Origin: Pseudomonas sp. HAR-UPW-AIA-41
Lineage (GTDB): Bacteria > Pseudomonadota > Gammaproteobacteria > Pseudomonadales > Pseudomonadaceae
Direction: 5' to 3'
DNA length: 64,000 nt
Assembly (NCBI RefSeq): GCF_002304225.1
Contig: NZ_NSLB01000003.1
Location: forward strand, 186,001-250,000
Shown: positions 37,508-46,631 of the stretch, one piece after another
Layout of the letters: each line of letters opens with the position of its first letter
How positions within the stretch are numbered: position 1 is the first letter of the stretch
Notes under the pieces: model-generated
What the model was told of the DNA's origin: nothing
The model's input: the letters and a program-made list of their open reading frames with translations, nothing else
Database searches by the model: none
Program-made: the position numbers and the translations under genes

Positions 37508-39571
37508 TGACTAGCTCTCCATGACTGGCCAGGCGCGGCAGTGCGTCGACGTCGAGAATCAGGGCGACGCTGCCATCACCCATGATGGTGGCGCCGGTGA
37601 TGCCGTCGATGCGGCGGAAATTCTGTTCCAGGCTCTTGATCACGACCTGCTGCTGGCCGATCAGGTCGTCAACCAGCAGGGCAAACTTGCGCCCTTCGGC
37701 TTCGAGGATCAGCACAATGGCCTCCCACGGCGCGGGCGGTTCGCCTTCCAGGTTGAGCAGGCGATGCAAGCTGAGTAGGGTCAGGTATTCGCCGCGCACG
37801 CGGATCACCGTGCGCTGGCTGCCACGCATGCTGCGAATGTCATCGACCTTGGGTTGCAGTGACTCGATGATGTACGTCAGCGGAATCACGTAGTGCACTG
37901 TACCTGCCGCGACGATCATGCCGTCGAGGATGGCAAGGGTCAGTGGCAGGCGAATGGTGATGCGGGTGCCGTGGCCGGCCAGTGACTCGATGTCGATGCG
38001 GCCGCCGATGGCGGAGATGTTGCGTCGTACCACATCCATGCCGACGCCGCGGCCGGACAGGTCGGTGACCACTTCGGCGGTGGAGAAGCCGGGCATGAAG
38101 ATCAGCTGCCAGACTTCGCTGTCGGGCATGTCGTCGCTGACCGTCATGCCCTGTTCGCGGGCCTTGGCGAGGATCTTTTCGCGGGCCAGGCCTTTGCCGT
38201 CGTCATTGATCTCGACCACGATGCGGCCGCCCTGGTGAAAGGCGGACAGCCGTACGGTGCCGTGCTCGGGCTTGCCCGCGGCGAGGCGCTCGGCCGGCAT
38301 CTCTATGCCGTGGTCGACGCTGTTGCGGATGATGTGGGTGAGCGGGTCGGTGAGCTTCTCGATCACGCCCTTATCCAGCTCGGTGTGCTCGCCCTGGAGG
38401 ATCAGTTCGACCTTCTTGCCCAGCTTGCTGGCGGTGTCGCGCACGACTCGTGGGAAGCGGTTGAAGATAAAACTGATTGGCAGCATGCGGATCGACATCA
38501 CCGACTCTTGCAGCTCGCGAGTGTTGTGCTCCAGCTGACTGAGGGCTTGGTTGATCTTCTCGAAAACTGCCGGATCGAGGCCGGCCGTCAGTTGGGCGAG
38601 CATGGCTTGGGTTATGACCAGCTCGCCCACCTGATTGATGAGGCTATCGATTTTTTCCACGCTGACACGGATTGAACTGGACTCATTGTCACCTGCTGGT
38701 CGTGGTGAGGTCGGCATACTGCCGGAGGCTCGTCGATCGGTGCTGCGTCGGTCGCCACTGCGACGCTCTTCCATCGGAGCATTGGGGCTGCTGAGCGGCG
38801 CCGTAACAACTGAGGGGGCTTGGGCATTGGTAGCTTCCGGGCTGCCGGGTGCTTGGCATAGAGACCATAGCTAGGTGTTTCCACGACCATTTCAGCAGTC
38901 TCGACAGGAGCTCCTGGCTGCTCATCGAAGAAACCGAAGGACTCATCTTTCGCTACGGTTGCCACTTCGCCAAACAGGCCATACGCCTCTGCTTGAACGG
39001 AGGCATTTGGGCTACCTGGCTGTTCCTCGAAGAAGCCAAATGCGTCCTCGCTGGCTGTGGTCGTGTGTGTTGATCCCGGTGTGTCGTCAAAGAAGCCAAA
39101 TACTTCATCTTCGCTCTGGGTTGGCTCGGCAGTGAACAGACCATAGGCGCCATCCTCTGCAACACCTGCATGCGTCTCAGATTGGCTATCGATGAGGGCC
39201 TGCAGGCGGGCCACGGTGCTTTCCACCGGAATGCTTGGGTCGACACTTTGATACTTGTGGCAGGCCAGCAGTTGAGCCAGTACATCGCGTGCCTGGAGAA
39301 AAACGTCGATCATCTCGCTACGTAGAGCAATCTGGTCGCTGCGGATCTTGTCGAGCAGGGTTTCCAGAACATGGGTGACGGCCGTCAGGTCGTCGAAACC
39401 GAACATGCCGCTGGAGCCTTTGATTGAATGAGCAGCACGGAAAATGCCGTTTAATGCCTCGCGATCGGGCCTGCTGACGTCCAATGTCAGCAGCAGGTGT
39501 TCGAGATTGGCCAGGTGTTCCTCGGCCTCCTCGAAGAACACCTCGAGAAATTGCTCCATGCCAGCATTCAT
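37491..39571 (-). CDS. cheA: Chemotaxis histidine kinase CheA with FGFF-repeat linker, split by a frameshift
   Basis: The gene appears as two frames (39571 to about 38847, then onward to 37491) that together make one CheA of about 693 residues. The Hpt domain has His48 ([12 protein letters not shown]). Residues about 142-238 hold six short repeats of the type (A/S/V)(F/Y)G(F/L)(F/Y) with acidic flanks and PGS/PGA, in place of a recognisable CheY-binding P2 domain. Then come dimerisation ([19 protein letters not shown]), ATPase ([23 protein letters not shown]) and CheW-like domains. Adding one G to GGG at 38847-38849 joins the frames and continues the repeat as [11 protein letters not shown] sequencing deletion is likely; if real, kinase and Hpt would be made as separate chains. 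Confidence 0.87.
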
Positions 39572-39598
39572 GATGATCTGCCTGTGCGGGGCTGCGGA

Positions 39599-39964
39599 TT
39601 AGGGGAGCACCTTTTTGGTAACTTCCAGCAGCTTAGGCGGATCGAACGGTTTGACCAGCCAGCCTGTTGCTCCAGCGGCTCGTCCCTGTTGCTTCATGGC
39701 ATCGCTGGATTCCGTGGTCAGCATGAGAATCGGTGTGCTGCGGTAAGTGGGTAGGCCGCGCAGACTCTTGATCAGGGTCAAGCCGTCCATGTTGGGCATG
39801 TTTTGGTCGGTAAAGACCAGTTGGTAGGCCTTACGCTGGGCTTTGCCCAGGCCGTCTTTGCCGTCTACAGCTTCATCCACTTCATAACCGGCTGCGCGCA
39901 GGGTGAATCCCAGCATCTGGCGAATCGACGCCGAATCATCGACGATCAGGATGGACTTGCTCAT
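39599..39964 (-). CDS. cheY: CheY-like response regulator
   Basis: A 121-residue single receiver domain with Asp53 (VFTDQNMPNMDG), acidic pair DD9-10 and switch residues (MLTTE, KPFDP). It lies 27 bases before cheA and is the likely phosphate acceptor of that kinase. Whether it binds the flagellar motor or acts as a phosphate sink cannot be told from sequence. Confidence 0.92.
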   Translation of the reverse strand: MSKSILIVDDSASIRQMLGFTLRAAGYEVDEAVDGKDGLGKAQRKAYQLVFTDQNMPNMDGLTLIKSLRGLPTYRSTPILMLTTESSDAMKQQGRAAGATGWLVKPFDPPKLLEVTKKVLP

Positions 39965-39991
39965 TGCACTGCTTCTCCCTCATAACCTTAG

Positions 39992-41722
39992 CTAATTCCT
40001 TTCTGCGGCTCCTGCCGCCTCTTGGCTCCAGCGTAGTTCAGCAATTACCTGATTGCCGTTGCCGAGAAACTCCAGGCGCGAACATATCTGTCTCAGCAAC
40101 ATCAACCCGCGACCGTGATAGCTCACGGTGTCGTTTCGTTTGCTATCGGGGTCCAGTCGGTGAAATGCGAAACCGGGGCCGCTGTCGCTGACCTTGATCG
40201 TCAGGCAGTTACCGCTAAGGTCATGGTGCTGACTGATGTCTAGACGTATTTCGCCTTCACGGAGCTCTTGCAGACGTTCGCTGCGTAGCTGGAAGTAGCG
40301 CTCAAATCCGTCCATTTCTCGCTTGAGACTGGAGTCAAGCCCCAGCAGGCCGTGATCTAGAGCGTTGCACAGCAACTCTCGCAAGATCAGGCTGAATGCG
40401 CCCTGGCGTGATTCGTCGAGCCCTAGGACCTGGCAAAAGTTGCTGATCAGTGGCTCAAGATCAAGGCGCTGGAGTTGTGGCGCTGTCAGTAGCAGCTGCA
40501 GGCTCCATTTATCGGCTGTTTGCGGACTGTTTGGTTCACTACTTTGCTGGGGGGGCTGATTGTCGGCGCTGAGATTCTTGCAAAGCAGTTGCAGATAAGA
40601 GACGTCGTCATGTGCCGGTTGTTTGCCGAGGTGATCATCTAGGCTGGTTCGTAGTTTGACGAGCCGCTCTTCGGGACGGCATTGCAATACATCTTGTAAT
40701 CGCTGTTTGCCAAAGGCCTCGCCGGTTGCATTCTCGGCTTCTATCAGGCCATCGGAATACATGAACAGCTGTGTGTCTTCCTCAGGAAGCTTGAAGGCTT
40801 CTACTTCACGGCTGAATAAGTCGTTTCCCACAATGCCCAGTGGCAGATTCTGTGAGCGGAAGCGCCATAGCACTTGCCCGCTGCTGTTTAAAAGCAATGC
40901 CGGTGGAATACCCCCGTTCCATACCTCCAGGATGCCTTCGCGTGGCCTGTAGCAGGCGGCGATGGTGGCGACAAAGCGATCGGAAGGGCTGTGAGCGCGA
41001 TGTTGCAAGTTCAGTTCGTGAACAATGGTACTGAGTTGGAATCCCTTGGCGGCCATGGCGTAGAAGGTCTGCGATAGCGGAATAAGGGATAGTGCCGCGG
41101 GTAGTCCGTGGCCGGTGGCGTCAGCCAGCATCACGTATATATCTTTGCTGCGTGAGGTACAGACCAGCAGTAGGTCACCGGAAACCACGCTTGCGGGTTG
41201 TAAATGGTGCTGGATCAGGGGATTTTCCAGTTGCTCGCGTCGCACCAATCGCTCCATGAGGAAGTTACTGATGCGCTTTTCTTCAGCCTCAAGATTGGCG
41301 TAGTGCAGTAACTCATCGTGCTGACGAGCAATCTGTTGCTGCATGTCTGCAATGCGCCAGAAGGCGTTGATCTTGGCTTCAAGGATGCTGAAGTTAATTG
41401 GCTTGGCGAGAAAGTCATCACAGCCTGAGTTTAGAGCCAGCACTTGCTCATCAATGTTGCTTGCTCCAGAGAGCATGATGATGGGGCGCCAACCGCTTTG
41501 CTCCTGCAATGTGCGCAGCTGGTGTGTGGTCTCCAGTCCGTCCATGCCGGGCATGATGCGGTCTACCAGTACAAGATCGAAATCGCTTTCCTGATAGCTG
41601 CGGATGGCTTCGATCCCCCCAGTCGCATGTACGCACTGGTGGCCTAGGCGCTTGGCAAAAGCACTGATGGTCAGACCAATCAGTGGATCGTCATCGACGG
41701 CAAGAATCTGCAGTGGGCGCAT
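39992..41722 (-). CDS. Response regulator with PP2C phosphatase and anti-sigma-type ATPase domains (RsbU/HsbR-like)
   Basis: A 576-residue three-domain protein. The receiver (1-120) has Asp54 (VLVDRIMPGMDG). The SpoIIE/PP2C phosphatase domain (about 175-375) has VSGDLLL, DATGHGLPAALS, YSDGLIEAENATGEAFG and AHDDVSYL. The C-terminal GHKL ATPase domain (about 430-565) has LILRELLCNALDHG, VSDSGPGFAF and HGRGLMLLRQI, as in RsbW-type serine kinases. The layout matches P. aeruginosa HsbR, which controls an anti-anti-sigma factor. It precedes cheY by 27 bases and follows a STAS gene by 9 bases, so phosphorylation by this CheA could set the partner switch. Confidence 0.88.
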   Translation of the reverse strand: MRPLQILAVDDDPLIGLTISAFAKRLGHQCVHATGGIEAIRSYQESDFDLVLVDRIMPGMDGLETTHQLRTLQEQSGWRPIIMLSGASNIDEQVLALNSGCDDFLAKPINFSILEAKINAFWRIADMQQQIARQHDELLHYANLEAEEKRISNFLMERLVRREQLENPLIQHHLQPASVVSGDLLLVCTSRSKDIYVMLADATGHGLPAALSLIPLSQTFYAMAAKGFQLSTIVHELNLQHRAHSPSDRFVATIAACYRPREGILEVWNGGIPPALLLNSSGQVLWRFRSQNLPLGIVGNDLFSREVEAFKLPEEDTQLFMYSDGLIEAENATGEAFGKQRLQDVLQCRPEERLVKLRTSLDDHLGKQPAHDDVSYLQLLCKNLSADNQPPQQSSEPNSPQTADKWSLQLLLTAPQLQRLDLEPLISNFCQVLGLDESRQGAFSLILRELLCNALDHGLLGLDSSLKREMDGFERYFQLRSERLQELREGEIRLDISQHHDLSGNCLTIKVSDSGPGFAFHRLDPDSKRNDTVSYHGRGLMLLRQICSRLEFLGNGNQVIAELRWSQEAAGAAERN

Positions 41723-41731
41723 TTTGAGCGC

Positions 41732-42022
41732 TTAGCGAATGGTGAAAATTTTCTGGAAATTAGCGATCTCCAGTACTTCCTTCGCTGTTCCCTGCAGGTT
41801 GTGCAGTTCGACCTGCTTGTTCAGGCTGGTAGCGCGATCACGTAGCAGCAGAAGTATGCCCAGCGCTGCCGAGTCGATGTATTGCACATCTTTCATATCG
41901 ACAACCAACAAGCGTACGACGGGGCTTTCCAGAGCCGCCTCATAGGCATTGCGAAAGTCGCGAAAACTGTTGAAGTCGAAGCGGGTGGCGGGACGCAGTG
42001 AAACCGTGCTTTCGCTAGTCAT
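41732..42022 (-). CDS. STAS-domain anti-sigma factor antagonist
   Basis: A 96-residue single STAS domain. The conserved phosphorylatable serine is Ser51 in VQYIDSAALGILLLL, following a VVDM strand. This is the expected substrate of the adjacent PP2C/kinase protein: dephosphorylated it would bind an anti-sigma or another target, phosphorylated it would be released. The final target is not encoded nearby. It is spaced 9 bases from both neighbours, which implies cotranscription and stoichiometric expression. Confidence 0.9.
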   Translation of the reverse strand: MTSESTVSLRPATRFDFNSFRDFRNAYEAALESPVVRLLVVDMKDVQYIDSAALGILLLLRDRATSLNKQVELHNLQGTAKEVLEIANFQKIFTIR

Positions 42023-42031
42023 AGACAGTCC

Positions 42032-43240
42032 TCAGAACAGATCGATATCGCCAGCCGTCATGCTTGACTGGGCGACGGGGTTATGGGGTTGAAGCTTGAG
42101 CTCGTCGCTTGCTTTGCGCAGTTCCTGTAGCTGTAGCTCGCTATTGCCGTGGGGCAGTGAGCCAAGCTCTCGGGCGAACAGTGACAGTTGCTGGCAATGT
42201 TTACGCATCAGTCCCAGCAATTGGCTGCTCATATCTTGGAACTGCAGAGCGGTAATAGCCCTATTGACCATTTGACCAACATCCTGAGATAGCTGATTCA
42301 GATCGGTCACTACGCCAAGAGTGTGGTTATTGAGGTTGTCCAGGCTGCTGAGCATGTGTTCCACCTGACGCTTGGAGGCCAAGGGAGAGGACATGTCACG
42401 CGCGGCCAGTTGGCTGACCGAGTTGTCTGCAGCCTTCAAATCGTTATAAACCTCATTGACGTGACCTCGGATAGCTTCTGAGAACAACGTGGATCGGTTG
42501 GATAGTGCGCGGACTTCGTCGGCGACCACGGCAAATCCTCGTCCAGCCTCACCAGCTCGAGCGGCTTCGATCGCGGCGTTAAGGGCCAGCAGATTGGTCT
42601 GCTTGGCAATTGCATCCATGTCGGTAGTGGATTGCAGAATCAGTCCAATTTTTTGAGTGATGCGCTCCATTAGCTCGACCAGCTCGATTGAGATACGGCT
42701 GGTTTCCACTGTGGCCTCGACAAAAACCGACAGAGTGTTTTGAGTGGTTTCAACGAAGGCATGGAAGCCACTGATGTGGTTGTCGGGCTTCTCGCTGTTA
42801 TGGCTGTAGCGCTCGATAAGCGACGCGGCCAATGCATGCTGTTCGTCTAGGTTGCGGGATAGCCCATGGAAAGTCTGGGATATCTCACTGATTGCACTGC
42901 TGAGTAAGCCTTCGACTTTGCCAATTTCTGAATCCAGCATGTCGCTGTGGCCTTTGAGCGCGTTAGCTGCGGGGATCAGCTCCGAAACCGGGAGGGGGGC
43001 TACTTGGAGGGGCTCGGTCACAGGGCTGGCCTTGCTGGGGGAGATCCACAGCAGCATTGCTGTGCTACTAAGCAGTCCCAGGCCGACGACCAGCCAGCCC
43101 GGTAATTGCAGCCACATCAGTAAGGCTGCTAGCAACCAAGGCAGTGTCTGCATGAGCAGGCGCTGGGCGGTAAACGTGGCGGGGAAAGTCGAGCCGTGCA
43201 TGCCAACTCCCTTGATGGCTGGATCGTCAGTGTTGTTCAT
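42032..43240 (-). CDS. Methyl-accepting chemotaxis protein without a periplasmic domain
   Basis: A 402-residue receptor with two close membrane helices ([12 protein letters not shown] and [16 protein letters not shown]) and only a few residues between them, no HAMP or sensor domain, then a cytoplasmic helical domain with tip [34 protein letters not shown] near the C-terminus is typical of receptors found inside che clusters. It ends GDIDLF, shared with CheD. First gene of the operon, below a sigma-28 type promoter. Start uncertain: ATG 43240 (MNNTDD) has AGGAGG only one base away, while ATG 43201 (MHGSTF) has GGGAG at a proper distance. Confidence 0.85.
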   Translation of the reverse strand: MNNTDDPAIKGVGMHGSTFPATFTAQRLLMQTLPWLLAALLMWLQLPGWLVVGLGLLSSTAMLLWISPSKASPVTEPLQVAPLPVSELIPAANALKGHSDMLDSEIGKVEGLLSSAISEISQTFHGLSRNLDEQHALAASLIERYSHNSEKPDNHISGFHAFVETTQNTLSVFVEATVETSRISIELVELMERITQKIGLILQSTTDMDAIAKQTNLLALNAAIEAARAGEAGRGFAVVADEVRALSNRSTLFSEAIRGHVNEVYNDLKAADNSVSQLAARDMSSPLASKRQVEHMLSSLDNLNNHTLGVVTDLNQLSQDVGQMVNRAITALQFQDMSSQLLGLMRKHCQQLSLFARELGSLPHGNSELQLQELRKASDELKLQPHNPVAQSSMTAGDIDLF

Positions 43241-43331
43241 GCCTCCTGACACCTCACTGATCTTAGTCAACGCTTAGCTGTCGTGCGTATTGGCTCGGGC
43301 GCAAATTGCGGCGGCAGGCTGGTCATCGACA

Positions 43332-43358
43332 CTATCGGCGTGCTCCGGGCATGCTTGA
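43332..43358 (-). promoter_or_regulatory. Sigma-28 (FliA)-type promoter of the che operon
   Basis: Reading the minus strand, TCAA is followed by exactly 15 bases and GCCGATAG, against the flagellar sigma-28 consensus TAAA-N15-GCCGATAA. It lies about 92 bases upstream of the first receptor gene and points into the operon. Confidence 0.7.
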
Positions 43359-43387
43359 AACTCAATTCCACGTTACGGAGCGTTGCG

Positions 43388-43774
43388 ATGACCCTGGCTT
43401 ACTGGTGTGTGTTGGTGGCAATCCTTTTGCCCTATCTGTGCACGGCAACGGCAAAATTCACCGGCGGTGATTACGGCCCCCGGGCCAACAGTGATCCGCG
43501 TGCCTTCCTGGCCGGGTTGGAAGGCTGGCGCAAGCGGGCCAGCAACGCTCAGTTGAATGGTTTCGAAGTAACACCCGCTTTCGCAGCCGCAGTCATCATC
43601 GCCCATCAGGCCGGTGGTGCCGGGCAGGCGCTGTTGGATCAGCTGGCACTGGCCTTCGTCGTCAGCCGACTGCTGTACTTCGTCTGCTACCTGGCTGACT
43701 GGGGACCGCTGCGTTCGCTGGTGTGGATGGTTGGCATGGGGCTGATCGTCAGTCTGTTCGTGGTGTCGGCCTAG
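43388..43774 (+). CDS. MAPEG family membrane protein
   Basis: A 128-residue protein with about four membrane helices: MTLAYWCVLVAILLPYLC, AAAVIIAHQAG, ALAFVVSRLLYFVCYLA and SLVWMVGMGLIVSLFVV. The RASNAQLNGFE segment is the MAPEG signature seen in bacterial homologues (compare R-x-x-x-A-x-x-N-x-x-E). MAPEG members include microsomal glutathione transferases, but the bacterial group is uncharacterised. GGAG lies seven bases before the ATG at 43388. It is divergent from the che operon. Confidence 0.85.
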   Translation: MTLAYWCVLVAILLPYLCTATAKFTGGDYGPRANSDPRAFLAGLEGWRKRASNAQLNGFEVTPAFAAAVIIAHQAGGAGQALLDQLALAFVVSRLLYFVCYLADWGPLRSLVWMVGMGLIVSLFVVSA

Positions 43775-43834
43775 CTGCGTTGGCGGGCGCCGATCCAGTA
43801 CACTGGCGCCCGTTTTCAACCGGGTGTTGTATCG

Positions 43835-44284
43835 ATGAAACCGTCCAAGCTGCTGTTGCTGTGTTCTGCTGTGTTGTTGCTAAGCGCCTGTGGTGGCGTG
43901 GATCCCGACTCGCCCATGGGCAAGCGGCAGACTCTGTTCAAGGAAATGCTCAAGACCAGCGAAGACCTTGGCGGCATGCTGCGTGGGCGTTTGCCCTTCG
44001 ACGAGACGCGCTTTGCGGCCGGTGCCGAGCAGCTCGACAAACTGTCGCGCCAGCCCTGGCAGCATTTCCCGCAGGTGCGTGACGAGGGTGACAGCCGGGC
44101 CAAGGACGAGGTCTGGCAGCGTCAGGAGCGCTTCCAGCAACTGGCCCGTCAGCTGGAGAGTGACACCGCTTTGTTGCGTGAGCTGAGCCGGCAAAAGCCT
44201 TTGGATCCCAAGACCGTTGAGCCCGCGGTGAAAAAAGTCGAAGACAGCTGCCGCGCCTGCCATGACGAGTTTCGTGCGTACTGA
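43835..44284 (+). CDS. Cytochrome c'-like lipoprotein
   Basis: A 149-residue protein with a lipoprotein signal (LLLSACGG, lipidated Cys19) and a single haem attachment motif CRACH near the C-terminus (about 138-142), the arrangement of cytochrome c556/c' four-helix proteins. The body is helical and charged. It would be exported, lipidated and given one haem c. The partner is unknown; c' proteins bind NO or carry electrons. Confidence 0.85.
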   Translation: MKPSKLLLLCSAVLLLSACGGVDPDSPMGKRQTLFKEMLKTSEDLGGMLRGRLPFDETRFAAGAEQLDKLSRQPWQHFPQVRDEGDSRAKDEVWQRQERFQQLARQLESDTALLRELSRQKPLDPKTVEPAVKKVEDSCRACHDEFRAY

Positions 44285-44314
44285 TCGAGGTCCTGCATAA
44301 GTCTTGCGTGCAAC

Positions 44315-44343
44315 AAAAAGCCCCGCCGAAGCAGGGCTTTTTG
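44315..44343. terminator. Bidirectional terminator between cytochrome c' gene and metK
   Basis: AAAAAGCCC and GGGCTTTTT form a nine-pair stem with A and T runs on both sides, between the convergent stop codons at 44284 and 44357. Confidence 0.85.
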
Positions 44344-44356
44344 CATTTCGCGGGGC

Positions 44357-45547
<1,191 letters not shown>

Positions 45548-45563
45548 TTCTTCTAGGTCCTGA

Positions 45564-46559
45564 TCAGTCCTGGGGGTGCTTCGCATCCGGCTTGGCAAAG
45601 TGCCGAACCTGAATCTGAAAGCCGTTCTTGAGACCCACATAGAGGCTTTCGCCGGGCGTGAGCCCTGCGGCATCGGCCCAGCGGGCCAGATCTTCTTGCT
45701 CAAAGCCCAGCCAGAGATCGCCACAGGCTTCCCGGGCCCAGCTCTGGTTGTGGCTGCATAACTCGGTAATCAGCAGGCTGCCGCCGTTTTTGAGCAGCGG
45801 GGTCAGCTGGCGCATGGCCTCGGCCGGCGCGGCGAAATGGTGCAGCACCATGTTCAGCACCACGCAGTCGGCCGGCGCCTGGGGTGTCTGCAGGGCGTCG
45901 GCCAGCTGCAGGTGAACATTGCCCAGACCCTCGCGCACGCAGCGTTCACGCGCCAGCTCGAGCATGGCCGGGCTGTTGTCCAGGGCGGTGACGCTGGCAA
46001 AGCGCCGTGCCAGTTCCGGCAGGAAGGAGCCGTCACCGGGGCCGACTTCCAGTGCCGTGGCATCGGCCGGAAAGTTCAGCGCATCGAGCAGAGTCAGCAG
46101 GCTGTCGCGGTATTGCGGCAGGCCGGCAATCAGGTCCTGCTGGGCCTGGAAGTTGACGGCCATGCGCGCAAAGAACTCACGACTGGCCTCGGCGCGCTGG
46201 CCGTGGACGGTGGCGATGCGTGCCTGCAGCTCCTCTGTCAGGGGCAGGGCATCGACTTCCTGCAGCAGCGCGGCGTGCAGGCTGCCGCCGAGCTGGTCGC
46301 TCTGGGCCAGGGCGCGGCGGTAGAAGATCGCGTTGCCTTCGCGGCGGGTGGCCACGAGGCCGGCCTGGGCCAGCACCTTGAGGTGGTGGCTCATGCCCGA
46401 CTGACCGGTGGCGAAGATCTGCGCCAGTTCCAGCACGCCGAACGAGTCGTTGGCCAGCACGCGCAGAATATTCAGGCGCAGCGGATCACCGGCGGCCTTG
46501 CACAGGGCCGCCAGTTCGTCGACTGGCTCGCTGCGGAGCTGGGGGGCGGGCAGGTTCAT
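45564..46559 (-). CDS. ArsR-family regulator fused to a SAM-dependent methyltransferase domain (SahR-like)
   Basis: A 331-residue fusion. Residues 1-100 are an ArsR winged helix ([22 protein letters not shown], recognition helix [17 protein letters not shown]). Residues about 150-325 are a class I methyltransferase fold with [16 protein letters not shown] and [10 protein letters not shown]. Position just upstream of metK matches PA0547 in P. aeruginosa. SahR regulators of the methionine cycle in Proteobacteria are ArsR proteins that sense S-adenosylhomocysteine, and a methyltransferase-like domain would be a natural SAH/SAM sensor. I infer that role here; ligand and targets are not shown. A long inverted repeat lies about 53 bases upstream of its start. 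Confidence 0.85.
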   Translation of the reverse strand: MNLPAPQLRSEPVDELAALCKAAGDPLRLNILRVLANDSFGVLELAQIFATGQSGMSHHLKVLAQAGLVATRREGNAIFYRRALAQSDQLGGSLHAALLQEVDALPLTEELQARIATVHGQRAEASREFFARMAVNFQAQQDLIAGLPQYRDSLLTLLDALNFPADATALEVGPGDGSFLPELARRFASVTALDNSPAMLELARERCVREGLGNVHLQLADALQTPQAPADCVVLNMVLHHFAAPAEAMRQLTPLLKNGGSLLITELCSHNQSWAREACGDLWLGFEQEDLARWADAAGLTPGESLYVGLKNGFQIQVRHFAKPDAKHPQD

Positions 46560-46593
46560 AGTGGGTGCAGTCTAGTCGGCACTATTTGCCTCG

Positions 46594-46631
46594 GCAAGGG
46601 CTGTATCAAAAAGTTTTGATATAGCCCTTGC
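46594..46631. promoter_or_regulatory. 38-bp inverted repeat upstream of the ArsR-methyltransferase gene
   Basis: The left arm is GCAAGGGCTGTATCAAAA and the right arm is its reverse complement with one mismatch, separated by AG. Arms of 18 bases around a two-base centre resemble an ArsR-family operator. It is centred 53 bases before the regulator start and includes the stop codon of the LysR gene. No T run follows, so it is a poor terminator. Confidence 0.65.

Noticed and set aside
38612..38774. Separate gene ending at 38612 and independent CheA start at 38774
   Set aside because: The two frames join into one CheA by a one-base correction, the junction continues the repeat motif, and no ribosome binding site precedes 38774.
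43240..43270. TTG at 43270 as the start of the first receptor of the che operon
   Set aside because: The extra residues have no ribosome binding site and no family support; later ATGs at 43240 or 43201 fit better.
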